64,000 nucleotides of DNA from contig NZ_AP018249.1 in the NCBI RefSeq assembly GCF_002368295.1, positions 228,326 through 292,325 on the forward strand. The letters run 5' to 3'. Both the position numbers and the translations under genes were made by a program. Below the pieces are notes generated by a model. It saw only the letters and a program-made list of their open reading frames with translations, had not been told where the DNA came from and did not search any database. How positions within the stretch are numbered: position 1 is the first letter of the stretch; each line of letters starts with the position of its first letter. Source of the DNA: Tolypothrix tenuis PCC 7101. Lineage in GTDB: Bacteria; Cyanobacteriota; Cyanobacteriia; Cyanobacteriales; Nostocaceae. Shown in pieces: positions 16,532 through 25,822 of this stretch.

Positions 16532-17539
16532 ATGAAAAATAGCGAAAACCCTTTAGATATAGAGCTTTTGTGGGAAATCCCACTAGCTTTTTTGTCTTGG
16601 ATATTTTTTAAAACGGTAAGGCTATTAATACGTACTATTGCAAATAGTAATACAAATTTAAACAAAAAAACAGGTTTTAAATGGCTACTATACTCTGAAG
16701 AATTACTAAGAAAACCTTTAATATTACTATCTATTTTAGTTACGGGACCCCGTTGGAACCCCCATGTAATTGCTGCTGGTGCTGGACCATTTTATGTCAA
16801 AGAATCGTTAGCCATAGATGTAAAATCTTGTCTAGATTCAGCCCAATCATGGACTATCGGTATTTATAGTTTTCCTAAGGGAAAAGCTATTACACATATA
16901 GCATATCATAGTTTAAATTTCCAGGAAGAATGGCATCAAGTAAAACTTAATCCTGGAAAATATACTTTAGGAATAAGATACTATCATTGGTCTGCTATAG
17001 TTGATTTACCAGCTATCAATGTAGATGGATATCAAGTTATTAATACTCAATCAATTAACAATGATGATATCAACGATTACCTCAAAAATTTAGCAGCACG
17101 AGATAATTTTTTTTACCGATGCCTTAATTATTACATATTTACTCTACTAATTTGCCAAAAATGGATATCACAAAAATGGGTTCAGAAAGAATATTTACCT
17201 GTTGGAGATACAAATAACGAGTTTTTTTATGGAGTGATTTATCAGGGGTGTTCTTTAAACTTCCAGATAAATCCGCTATTTTTGAAAAACTATGATATTT
17301 ATTTAACAATATATAATCGTTCTAGTTTCCCAGTTATCTGGTATCAGATACGGGAAGAAAAACACACAACTTCCATAGTAGAAAAAGATGGTTTCTATTT
17401 AATTCGGCTTCGTTCCCACTCATCTTCCACATTTCAAGATGAAGTATCTGATAATTCAAAAATAATTCCTAATAATGAAACATTAAGGATTAATATGTTC
17501 AATACCTTCGCTAAAAAAAGAGTGGGAAGAAAGGGCTGA
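16532..17539 (+). CDS. Uncharacterised cyanobacterial protein with hydrophobic N-terminal segments
   Basis: 335 residues, starting 173 bases after the PKS operon on the same strand. No catalytic family is recognised; it may belong to a cyanobacterial domain of unknown function (DUF6208 is a weak guess). Residues about 10-36 (rich in L, I, F, W) and about 60-72 are hydrophobic and could anchor it to a membrane. The middle (about 85-160) alternates short aromatic strands, with HWSAIVDLPAINVDGY, suggesting a beta-sandwich. A second region about 215-310 is similar in character. Translation is AT-rich, with many Asn, Ile and Tyr codons, unlike the PKS genes. It could belong to the PKS block or stand alone; the 173-base gap leaves this open. 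Confidence 0.6.
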   Translation: MKNSENPLDIELLWEIPLAFLSWIFFKTVRLLIRTIANSNTNLNKKTGFKWLLYSEELLRKPLILLSILVTGPRWNPHVIAAGAGPFYVKESLAIDVKSCLDSAQSWTIGIYSFPKGKAITHIAYHSLNFQEEWHQVKLNPGKYTLGIRYYHWSAIVDLPAINVDGYQVINTQSINNDDINDYLKNLAARDNFFYRCLNYYIFTLLICQKWISQKWVQKEYLPVGDTNNEFFYGVIYQGCSLNFQINPLFLKNYDIYLTIYNRSSFPVIWYQIREEKHTTSIVEKDGFYLIRLRSHSSSTFQDEVSDNSKIIPNNETLRINMFNTFAKKRVGRKG

Positions 17540-18001
17540 GAGAGGAATGGTACTAAAATAAGCTGAAAAAAGCGGTTTTGACGATTTATTTTTGCCGTTC
17601 GCTACAAGTCACAGTGACTTTAGTATCTCTGATTTCGGTGGTAAGCTAATCCGCATTTAAACTGCAATATAGCTACTATTTCCTTTATTTTTGATTTTCC
17701 GATACCATTTACAGCGATTTTCAGGTACATGAACCACGTCTTTATAGAGTATTAAATATTGTAGAAGGTGGTATTTGCATTAAACTACGACTGTTAACAT
17801 TTGTTTTAGGCAGGTTATTGTAAGTTGACGATACAGTTTGTTAATACCAATTCTCTATGAAGATGAGCTTTTTATTTATCCTCTTGCAAAAGTCTTAATT
17901 TTCGCCAATTTACTAGAGAATTAGTATCAGCAGTTCAAAATAGTAAATTTACCTGATTTTTATCAGTAATCAAGTTAATTTATTTCAGGAATTTTTCACC
18001 A
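17540..18001. other. 462-base gene-free gap between the PKS block and the NRPS block
   Basis: AT-rich spacer with no coding frame I can support. It contains the inverted repeat at 17844-17927 and must hold the promoter of the first NRPS gene. A weak AGGA at 17987-17990 lies 11 bases before the GTG start. I saw no clear terminator with a T-run and no perfect NtcA box. Confidence 0.5.
17844..17927. repeat. Small inverted-repeat element (possible MITE)
   Basis: The arm ATACCAATTCTCTA (17844-17857) pairs with TAGAGAATTAGTAT (17914-17927), with one mismatch over 14 bases and a 56-base AT-rich interior. The size and the AATACCAATTC-type end resemble miniature inverted-repeat elements found dispersed in Nostoc-type genomes. 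A stem-loop in the leader of the downstream NRPS gene is an alternative. Confidence 0.4.
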
Positions 18002-21000
18002 GTGAATAGTATATTATCCTTATCTATAAATCAACGGGAAATCTATCTTGACCAAATGATGTGGTTGGAAGGTTCCCATCTGAATATTGGTGCGACTGTA
18101 ACAGTTTTGGATGCATTTGATATTGAAATTTTCAATTATGCAATGAATCAGGTAATTCGCTGTCATCCCGGTTTACGGACGCGAATTTATGAATTAGAAG
18201 GAAAGCCTTTACAAATTATTGCACCGCACCATGACGCAGCAGTAAAATTAGTTGATTTCTCTAGTTATGAAAACAGCGAAAAATCTGCTGAAGAATATAT
18301 AAATAAAGAATTTACTCAACCTTTTAGCTTTGGCGAACATAACCCACTAGTTGATTTTCAGCTAATTCGCACCAGTAACCAAAAACACATCATTTTTGCT
18401 AAATATCATCATGCAATTACCGATGGTTGGGGAACTTCTATCTTTTTCCGGGAAGTAATTAAAACTTACAACCAAATTATTCACGATGGGGTTGATACCC
18501 AAACCGAACAAGATTGTTATTTAACTGAATATCTTCAGGAAGAATCAGAATATTTAGCAGGGCGAAATTATCCGCGCGATCGCGATTATTGGAAACAGCG
18601 CCTCACTGGTATTTCTCCCCAAGTTTTCCCCCAAATTAAGGACGCAGGATTAACAGGCGATCGCCAAGCAATTTATATTCCCCGCGAGCAGTATAATCGC
18701 GTAAATACTTTATGTCAAGAAATCCAATCGAATGCGTTTCATTTTATTTTAGGCTTAATCGCCGTTTGTTTAACTAATCGTTACCAAAAGCCAGATTTAA
18801 CTGTGGGTTTATCTCTCCTTAATCGCAATAAGAAAAGCTTTAAGGATGCTATTGGCTTATTTGTCAGTACGATTCCTTTCCGCGTGCCAGTAAATAGCAA
18901 TGAAACAGTTCACCAACTATTAGATAATATCCGTTCTTTATTGCGTCAAGATTATCGCCATCAACGCTTCCCTCTAGGAGAAATGAAGCGTCTAGCAGGC
19001 TTACAATTAAATAGTAAAGAACATTTATTTGAAGTTTATTTATCCTACGAAAGACACGATTACAACGAATGTTTTGCTGATAGTCAAACAAGCTGCGTAC
19101 CTTTGTACAGTGGACAACAAAAAGTCCCACTGATTATTTATGTCCGTGAATATGCCGAAAATAGCGATATCAAAATCGATTTTGATTATAATCTTGCCTA
19201 TTTAGATGCTGAAACAGTCAGCCAGATAGTGACAGATTTTCAAAATTTGTTTACTACTGCCATAGAAAGATTAGAAAAGCCAATTTCTAGTCTGGTTGCT
19301 AAATCGCCAGAAGCCAATAATTATAACATTATTCAACCAGAAATTTCTCTGGATATTTCCAATTATGAAACATTAGTTTCAGCCTTTGCAACTACCGCCG
19401 ATACCTATCCAGAAAACCCAGCAGTTAAATTTAATAAAAATACCCTCACCTATGCTGAATTAAATAGCAAAGCCAACCGCTTGGCGAATTATTTAATCAG
19501 TCAAGGAGTTCAAGCAGGAACGCGAGTGGGGATATGTTTAGAACGTTCAGAAAATATAGTAATTGCCATTTTAGGTATCCTGAAAATAGGTGCAGCTTAT
19601 GTACCTATCGATCCTAACTCTCCCGCTACCCGTCTGCAATTAATTCTCCAAGATAGCGGAATTTCTGCATTGATTGCTGAACCAGGAATTTTATCAGCAT
19701 TAACTAACAAAGAAATTTTAGGTTTCACTCTTCCATCTCTAGAATCGGAACTAATTAATCAACCAGATACAGCGCCAGAAGTTGTCATTAAACCGGAATT
19801 TCCTGCTTATATTATTTACACTAGCGGTTCCACTGGTACGCCTAAAGGTTGTATCGTCACCCATAGAAACGCCATCCGGTTAATGCGTTCCACAGAACCT
19901 TGGTTTGGCTTTAACGACAAAGATATTTGGACGCTGTTTCATTCCTTCGCTTTTGACTTTTCTGTGTGGGAATTGTGGGGTGCTTTACTTTACGGCGGTA
20001 AAGTAATTATTGTACCTTTCTGGTTAAGCAGAACGCCAGAAAGTTTCCGCGAATTCCTCACCACAGAACGGGTAACTGTTCTCAATCAAACTCCTTCCGC
20101 TTTCTATCAACTAATTCGCGCCGATGAAGCGAGTGTAGGAAGACTGGCGTTACGTTATATCATTTTTGGTGGTGAAGCTTTAGATTTTCCCACTTTACGT
20201 CCTTGGTTTGAAAAGTACGGCGATAAAAACCCGCGTTTAATTAATATGTACGGGATTACAGAAACTACCGTTCATGTCACGTATCGCCCAATTTCTCGGC
20301 AAGATTTGACAGGAAATGCTAGTGTTATCGGTAGAGAAATTCCTGACTTACAGGTATATTTACTTGATGACAAATTACAACCAGTTACTGATGGTTTACC
20401 AGGAGAAATTTACGTAGCTGGTGCTGGGGTGACTAGCGGTTATTTAAATCGTCCCGCATTAACAGCAGAAAGGTTTTTAGCTAATCCTTTTGGTAGTGGA
20501 AAAATTTACCGCAGTGGTGATTTAGGGCGGAGATTAGCCAACGGGGATTTAGAATATTTAGGACGGATAGATCAACAAGTTAAAATTCGCGGTTTTCGGA
20601 TTGAATTAGGAGAAATTCAAGCAGCGTTAACATCCCATTCTCAAGTGCGGGAAGCAGTGATTGTCACTGATGAATGGGAAGCCGAAAATCGCTTAGTTGC
20701 TTATTATGTTCCTGGGGAAACTAACCCCACAGCTAATGAATTGCGTCAGCATTTAAAAACTAAGCTACCTGATTACATGATACCTGGAGCTTATGTGAGT
20801 TTAGATGCTTTCCCCCTGAATGTTAACGGGAAAATTGACAATAAAGCCTTACCTGCTCCAGATTGGAATTTGTTAAGGGTAGAAGAAAATTATATAGCCG
20901 CGCGTAACGCCGATGAAGAAACTTTATGTGCAATTGTCGCCGCTACTTTAGGAATAGAAAAAGTCGGAATTGACGATAATTTCTTTGATATTGGTGGCGA

Positions 21001-24000
21001 TTCCATTTTAGCTTTACAAGTCATCGCCAAAGCTAAAAAAGCTGGTTTTGCAATTTCCGCGCGAGAACTTTATGAATCAGCGACGGTGCGTCAATTAGCT
21101 ACAAAAAAAGCAGCAGTTGCTGTATCTAATAATAATATTAGTGACAATCCGACAGTTAACTTGCTATCAGCAGCAGATAGACAAAGCTTACCAAAAGATG
21201 CAGCCGATGCTTATCCCCTTTCGAGTTTACAGGCGGGAATGCTTTATCACACAGAAATGCATCCCGAATCGGCAATTTTCCATCAAATTTTCACCTTTGA
21301 TTTACATCTGAGCTATTCTGAAGTAGCCTGGAAAAAAGCGATCGCGGATATTTGTGATGCTCATCCAGTATTGCGGACTTCCTTCCATTGGACAAGATAC
21401 AGCACTCCCATCCAAATTGTTCACACCCAAGTAGAATTACCTTTAACGATTGTCGATTTGCGGGATTTGGGAGCAAACGCCCGGCAAAAAGTGGCAGAAT
21501 GGATTGAATCAGAAAAAAATCGCGCCTTTGATATCACCAAACCGCCTTTATTCCGGTTCCAAATTCACCGACTCGCTGATGCTGAACTCAGCTTTAGCTT
21601 TAGTTTTCACCACGTGATTCTCGATGGTTGGAGTGTAGCGACGTTGTTAACGCAACTGTTACAACGTTATATTCAGTATTTAGCATCAGAAACCCTTCCG
21701 GCTTTGACAATACCGGAGATTAATTACAAAGATTTTATCGCCCAAGAACAACAAGCGATCGCATCTGGACAAATGCGAGAATTTTGGCAACAATATCTGA
21801 GTAATTTAGAAGTTACCACCCTCCCCCGTCTGAATATCCAGAAATCTCCAACGACATCTTTACAACGCCAACTAAAGCGCTTATCTATTAATATAGATGC
21901 ACAATTAAGCGAAAAAATCCGCCAATTAGCCAAAAAAGCTGGCGTTCCCCTAAAAACAGCACTTTTAGCCGTGCATTTGCGCGTTATCTCCTTTATAACT
22001 GGACAAAAAGAAGTTGTTACTGGTAACGTCAGCAATGGAAGATTAGAAACCCTCGACAGCCAAAACTTGTTAGGATTATTCGTCAATACCATTCCCTTCC
22101 GCATGGATTTAACATCGGGAACCTGGCTAGAATTAATTCAATCAGTCTTCCGTGCGGAAAGTGACATGCTTCCGCATCGCAACTTTCCCCTCGCCGAAAT
22201 GCAACGCTTGATTGATAGGCGTCCCTTGTTTGAAGTCGGATTTAACTATGTGCATTTCCACGTATACGAAGGGTTGCTGAATTTACCGCAAATATCAGTC
22301 CAGAACATTGATATTTTTGAAGAAACAGACTTTCCCTTCTTGGTAGAATTTTGTTTAGTTCCCGGAAGCAGCGCTTTGCAATTGAATTTAATCTATGATG
22401 TAGAACAGTTTGCGGCTGCACAGGTTGAGCAATATAGCCAATATTATCAAGCCGCTTTGACAGATATTGCTACCAATACCCACACACATTACCACAGGCG
22501 ATCGCTTCTCTCACCCACAGAACGGCAAAACTTACTCCAAGCTGCTAACAGCAATCCTGCTAACTTCCCCTCTAGTGATACCCTCATCTCTGCCTTTAGC
22601 CAAGCAGTAGCCGAATATACAGATAAAATCGCCCTGGTTTGGCAAGAAACCACCCTCACCTTTGGCGAATTAGACACCCGCGCCAATCGTCTCGCCCATT
22701 ACCTCCAAAGTCAAGGCGTGGGGACAGAAAGCTTAGTAGGACTGTGTTTAGAGCGCTCTGAACAATTAATCATTGCCATTTTAGCCATCCTCAAAGCTGG
22801 CGGTGCTTACGTTCCCATTGATCCCAGTTACCCAAGCGATCGCATAGAATTTCTTTTACAAGATAGCGGCGTTGTTCTCCTATTAACCGAGCAATCAGTA
22901 ATATCCCAGATTCCCCAATCTGATACCAAAATCATCATTCTGGAAAATATTGCCACCCAACTAGAAAATTACAGCGCCGATGCTTTAGTAGTGCAGATAT
23001 TACCAGAACATCCCGCCTATGTAATTTATACAAGTGGTTCCACAGGCAAACCCAAAGGCTGTATTGTCACCCACGCCAATGTGATGCGGCTGCTCAAAGC
23101 CACCGCATCTTGGTTTGCATTTAACAGCGAAGATGTTTGGACTTTATTCCACTCCTACGCCTTTGACTTCTCTGTGTGGGAACTCTGGGGAGCTTTATTA
23201 TATGGTGGTCGAGTAGTTGTAGTCCCCTACTGGACAAGTCGCTCACCAAAAGACTTTTTACAACTACTGAAAAATCAGCAAGTTACAGTATTAAATCAAA
23301 CGCCATCAGCCTTCCGACAATTAATCCAAGCAGCGACTCAAGAGCAGCAAAAGTTACCTTTGCGCTATGTAATATTTGGGGGAGAAGCCTTAGAACTATC
23401 AAGCCTACAACCTTGGTTTGAGTTATATGGCGACGCACAACCAAAATTGATTAATATGTACGGTATCACCGAAACCACCGTTCATGTCACCTATAGACCG
23501 ATTACCCAGACAGATATCAGCGCCAATCGCGGAAGCGTTATCGGTCAACCCATCCCCGATTTACATCTATATATATTAGATGAGAATCTAGAACCAACCC
23601 CCGTAGGAACTCCTGGGGAAATTTATATTGGTGGTGCGGGAGTGACGCGGGGTTATCTCTATCAACCTCGTCTGAGTGCAGAAAGATTTATTCCTGACCC
23701 CTTTGCTAAAACTTTAGGTAGCCGTCTATACCGCAGTGGTGATTTGGCGCGGCGGTTACCAGACGGTGAACTAGAATATCTCGGACGCGCCGACCGACAA
23801 GTGAAAATACGCGGTTTCCGTATAGAAACTGGCGAAGTTAGCGCCGTTCTCAACAGTCACCCCCAAGTCAAAGAAGGCTTTGTCCTCTTGCGTAAATTTG
23901 CCAATGGAGATAAAAAGCTAGTTGCTTATTTTACCTCTAATACAGAGTCAGATTTGACAACAGTATTACCAGAGTATTTAAAAAGCAAACTTCCAGATTA

Positions 24001-24430
24001 TATGATTCCCTCCGCCTTTGTGCCACTAGCAACCATTCCCTTGACTGTAAACGGTAAACTAGACCAAAAAGCCTTACCATTACCCAATGGGAATGCAAGC
24101 AGTAAACCTTACATTGCACCCAGAACCGAGCAAGAAGCCACTATTTGTGGATTAATGGCGAATTTACTAAACTTAGAACGGGTAGGAGTCAACGATGACT
24201 TCTTTGAAATTGGCGGAGATTCCCTGTTAGTCACACAACTAGCCATCCGTCTGCGTCAAACCTATGACAGCGAATTCCCCCTACCGCAACTATTCACCCA
24301 TCGTACCCCAGAAGCGATCGCGCTTTTACTAGGTAGTTCGCCAACGGTGCAAACCACCAGCGAAATCCGCAAAGCAACTCGTCAACGCCGTTCTGTAAAC
24401 TTAAGTGATGACGGCATTTTAGTTAATTAA
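18002..24430 (+). CDS. NRPS, C-A(Thr)-PCP-C-A(Thr)-PCP; first two modules, acyl-accepting
   Basis: 2142 residues from GTG 18002, followed 37 bases later by an MbtH-like gene. The first condensation domain begins at the N-terminus (HHAITDG near 136), so it is probably a starter domain that N-acylates the first residue. A1 (about 455-955) and A2 (about 1525-2025) both carry the pocket code DFWNIGMVHK, read from FDFSVWE, VLNQTPS, IFGGEA and NMYGITETTVHV, which specifies threonine. PCP serines are Ser1001 (IGGDSILA) and Ser2074 (IGGDSLLV). The second C domain (HHVILDG near 1205) belongs to the same subtype as the second C domain of the NRPS at 28980-39917 (shared VPLKT and VHFHVY motifs). Predicted product: acyl-Thr-Thr bound to the last PCP, matching hassallidin residues 1 and 2. 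No acyl-activating enzyme is in the window. Confidence 0.93.
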   Translation: MNSILSLSINQREIYLDQMMWLEGSHLNIGATVTVLDAFDIEIFNYAMNQVIRCHPGLRTRIYELEGKPLQIIAPHHDAAVKLVDFSSYENSEKSAEEYINKEFTQPFSFGEHNPLVDFQLIRTSNQKHIIFAKYHHAITDGWGTSIFFREVIKTYNQIIHDGVDTQTEQDCYLTEYLQEESEYLAGRNYPRDRDYWKQRLTGISPQVFPQIKDAGLTGDRQAIYIPREQYNRVNTLCQEIQSNAFHFILGLIAVCLTNRYQKPDLTVGLSLLNRNKKSFKDAIGLFVSTIPFRVPVNSNETVHQLLDNIRSLLRQDYRHQRFPLGEMKRLAGLQLNSKEHLFEVYLSYERHDYNECFADSQTSCVPLYSGQQKVPLIIYVREYAENSDIKIDFDYNLAYLDAETVSQIVTDFQNLFTTAIERLEKPISSLVAKSPEANNYNIIQPEISLDISNYETLVSAFATTADTYPENPAVKFNKNTLTYAELNSKANRLANYLISQGVQAGTRVGICLERSENIVIAILGILKIGAAYVPIDPNSPATRLQLILQDSGISALIAEPGILSALTNKEILGFTLPSLESELINQPDTAPEVVIKPEFPAYIIYTSGSTGTPKGCIVTHRNAIRLMRSTEPWFGFNDKDIWTLFHSFAFDFSVWELWGALLYGGKVIIVPFWLSRTPESFREFLTTERVTVLNQTPSAFYQLIRADEASVGRLALRYIIFGGEALDFPTLRPWFEKYGDKNPRLINMYGITETTVHVTYRPISRQDLTGNASVIGREIPDLQVYLLDDKLQPVTDGLPGEIYVAGAGVTSGYLNRPALTAERFLANPFGSGKIYRSGDLGRRLANGDLEYLGRIDQQVKIRGFRIELGEIQAALTSHSQVREAVIVTDEWEAENRLVAYYVPGETNPTANELRQHLKTKLPDYMIPGAYVSLDAFPLNVNGKIDNKALPAPDWNLLRVEENYIAARNADEETLCAIVAATLGIEKVGIDDNFFDIGGDSILALQVIAKAKKAGFAISARELYESATVRQLATKKAAVAVSNNNISDNPTVNLLSAADRQSLPKDAADAYPLSSLQAGMLYHTEMHPESAIFHQIFTFDLHLSYSEVAWKKAIADICDAHPVLRTSFHWTRYSTPIQIVHTQVELPLTIVDLRDLGANARQKVAEWIESEKNRAFDITKPPLFRFQIHRLADAELSFSFSFHHVILDGWSVATLLTQLLQRYIQYLASETLPALTIPEINYKDFIAQEQQAIASGQMREFWQQYLSNLEVTTLPRLNIQKSPTTSLQRQLKRLSINIDAQLSEKIRQLAKKAGVPLKTALLAVHLRVISFITGQKEVVTGNVSNGRLETLDSQNLLGLFVNTIPFRMDLTSGTWLELIQSVFRAESDMLPHRNFPLAEMQRLIDRRPLFEVGFNYVHFHVYEGLLNLPQISVQNIDIFEETDFPFLVEFCLVPGSSALQLNLIYDVEQFAAAQVEQYSQYYQAALTDIATNTHTHYHRRSLLSPTERQNLLQAANSNPANFPSSDTLISAFSQAVAEYTDKIALVWQETTLTFGELDTRANRLAHYLQSQGVGTESLVGLCLERSEQLIIAILAILKAGGAYVPIDPSYPSDRIEFLLQDSGVVLLLTEQSVISQIPQSDTKIIILENIATQLENYSADALVVQILPEHPAYVIYTSGSTGKPKGCIVTHANVMRLLKATASWFAFNSEDVWTLFHSYAFDFSVWELWGALLYGGRVVVVPYWTSRSPKDFLQLLKNQQVTVLNQTPSAFRQLIQAATQEQQKLPLRYVIFGGEALELSSLQPWFELYGDAQPKLINMYGITETTVHVTYRPITQTDISANRGSVIGQPIPDLHLYILDENLEPTPVGTPGEIYIGGAGVTRGYLYQPRLSAERFIPDPFAKTLGSRLYRSGDLARRLPDGELEYLGRADRQVKIRGFRIETGEVSAVLNSHPQVKEGFVLLRKFANGDKKLVAYFTSNTESDLTTVLPEYLKSKLPDYMIPSAFVPLATIPLTVNGKLDQKALPLPNGNASSKPYIAPRTEQEATICGLMANLLNLERVGVNDDFFEIGGDSLLVTQLAIRLRQTYDSEFPLPQLFTHRTPEAIALLLGSSPTVQTTSEIRKATRQRRSVNLSDDGILVN

Positions 24431-24467
24431 AATTACGCTTGTAAACCGATAAAGGAGACTAAAAATC

Positions 24468-24689
24468 ATGGCTAACAACGAACAAAACGACGAAACTATA
24501 TATCTTGTAGTTGTCAATCATGAAGAACAATATTCAATTTGGCCGCAATGGAAACAAGAATTACCATTAGGATGGAAAGCAGTAGGCAAAGAAGGTAATA
24601 AAACCGAATGTTTAGCCTATATCGAAGAAGTCTGGACTGATATGCGTCCTTTAAGCCTCCGCCAAGCAATGCAAGAATCATCAAAGTAA
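24468..24689 (+). CDS. MbtH-like protein, NRPS adenylation partner
   Basis: 73 residues, preceded by AAGGAG about 11 bases before ATG 24468, and 37 bases downstream of the first NRPS gene. It has the family pattern: an N-terminal strand YLVVVNHEEQYSIWP, the core WKQELPLGWKAVG, and the C-terminal helix start VWTDMRPLSLR, with the conserved tryptophans. MbtH-like proteins bind the N-terminal subdomain of adenylation domains and are often needed for their folding or activity. As the only one seen here, it probably serves the Thr, Gln, Gly or Tyr A domains of all four NRPSs. Length is normal for the family. Confidence 0.95.
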   Translation: MANNEQNDETIYLVVVNHEEQYSIWPQWKQELPLGWKAVGKEGNKTECLAYIEEVWTDMRPLSLRQAMQESSK

Positions 24690-24760
24690 ACAACTGCTAA
24701 CCAGGGAATAGGGAATAGGAAATACCCGGCGTTGCTGATTGATGGGATGATTTTTATCTC

Positions 24761-24858
24761 ACGCATAGACACGGAGCGGCTTCCCGCAGGGTAGGCGCAA
24801 AAGCAAGCCAGTGCGTTGGGCGGCTCTGCCGACTTGAAGCAACTGGCGCGCAAAGAAT
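24761..24858. repeat. Dispersed Nostoc-type GC-rich repeat in the spacer
   Basis: A GC-rich island in an AT-rich spacer, with ACGGAGCGGCTTCCCGCAGG, then a TTGGGCGGCTCTGCC section and a CGACTTGAAGCAACTGGCG section. These strings recur widely between genes in Nostoc/Anabaena genomes, from memory. It contains short inverted segments and no supported coding frame. Confidence 0.55.
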
Positions 24859-24926
24859 CGACTTTCAGCTTTGTCTAGAAGTCTAAATTCATCCCGCAAA
24901 TATGCAACGCCGAAAATACCCTAATT

Positions 24927-24968
24927 CCCAATGCCCAATGCCCAATGCCCAATGCCCCATGCCCCATC
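24927..24968. repeat. Short tandem heptamer repeat (STRR), CCCAATG
   Basis: Four exact copies of CCCAATG (24927-24954) are followed by the variants CCCCATG and CCCCATC. Such heptameric repeats are typical of heterocystous cyanobacteria. The array ends eight bases before the glycosyltransferase start codon. If read as protein it would give a meaningless Pro-Asn-Ala-Gln-Cys-Pro-Met pattern, so the longer upstream start at 24902 is rejected. Confidence 0.85.
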
Positions 24969-24976
24969 CCCAAACC

Positions 24977-25714
24977 ATGAGCAAAATTCCCAAAATCATC
25001 CATCAGATTTTTTTTCTAGGAGAAGCCGCAATCCCCAAAAATTACCGTCGTTATCAGCAAACAGTTTTGCAAAATCATCCCCATTGGGAATATCAATTTT
25101 GGGATGAAGCCAAAGCCAGAAAATTTATGGAATCAAATTATTCCTGGTTTCTTCCTATATTTGATGCTTATCCCCATGATATTCAACGTCGTGATGCCAT
25201 CCGTTATTTTATCCTTTATCATTATGGCGGATTTTATCTTGATATGGATGTTGAATGTCTCAAACCCCTGGATGATTTATTAGCAGATTTTGAACTAGTT
25301 TTATCCAAATTGGTGGGGTTTAGTAATGCGATTATGGGTAGTATTCCCAACCATCCTCTATGGTTGAAAGTATTTGCAGAATTAGAAAAACGTCAACATA
25401 ATTTAGATAATAAAACCATGCCTTTGTATGTCGGCTACAGCACCGGGCCGATTATGCTAAATGATTGTGTAGTCGCTGGTAAATTTGATCAAAATTCCAC
25501 CGTACTTGTCTGTCCAGGATACATTTTTGAACCAAGAGCACCAATGGAACTTAACGGTAAAATCTTCAAAAGTCAACCTAACTCACAGACCTATACAATA
25601 CACCACATGACTACTTCTTGGTTGCCCAAAAAAGACCAAATAATTAGAGTTTTATTTGGTGTAATTGTCGAACCCTACTGGTTCTTTCGCTCTTTGCTCA
25701 AAGGTGTGCTTTAA
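24977..25714 (+). CDS. GT32-like glycosyltransferase with DXD motif
   Basis: 245 residues from ATG 24977 (MSKIPKIIHQIFF). Earlier starts would translate the heptamer array. The N-terminus KIPKIIHQIFFLG and the block RRDAIRYFILYHYGG then FYLDMDVECLKPLD (about 75-105) are typical of the sugar-binding DXD family GT32 (OCH1/capsular type), in which DMD binds the metal-nucleotide-sugar. The rest, up to the hydrophobic C-terminal WFFRSLLKG, is of family length. It lies between the MbtH gene and the ABC exporter inside the lipopeptide block, so attaching a sugar to the acyl chain or a Thr of the lipopeptide is the likely role. No clear ribosome site is visible; the repeat abuts the start. Confidence 0.85.
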   Translation: MSKIPKIIHQIFFLGEAAIPKNYRRYQQTVLQNHPHWEYQFWDEAKARKFMESNYSWFLPIFDAYPHDIQRRDAIRYFILYHYGGFYLDMDVECLKPLDDLLADFELVLSKLVGFSNAIMGSIPNHPLWLKVFAELEKRQHNLDNKTMPLYVGYSTGPIMLNDCVVAGKFDQNSTVLVCPGYIFEPRAPMELNGKIFKSQPNSQTYTIHHMTTSWLPKKDQIIRVLFGVIVEPYWFFRSLLKGVL

Positions 25715-25822
25715 TTATTTTATGAGAGTTTTATCAAAAAGAATATTATTTTAATCAAAAGTTAAAATTCTTAAATTTAATACTCACTGAGTATAATACA
25801 TACCTAATTATAGGTAAAAATC

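Noticed and set aside
9648..18100. A hybrid in which the PKS chain is passed to the first NRPS
   Set aside because: The third PKS ends in sulfotransferase and thioesterase, which release the chain, and a 335-residue gene and a 462-base gap separate the blocks.
24927..24968. CRISPR array
   Set aside because: The units are seven bases with no spacers; it is a short tandem repeat. No CRISPR-like repeat-spacer pattern was seen anywhere in the window.
24902..24976. Longer N-terminus for the GT32-like protein
   Set aside because: It would translate the CCCAATG heptamer array; family members start at MSKIPKIIHQ.
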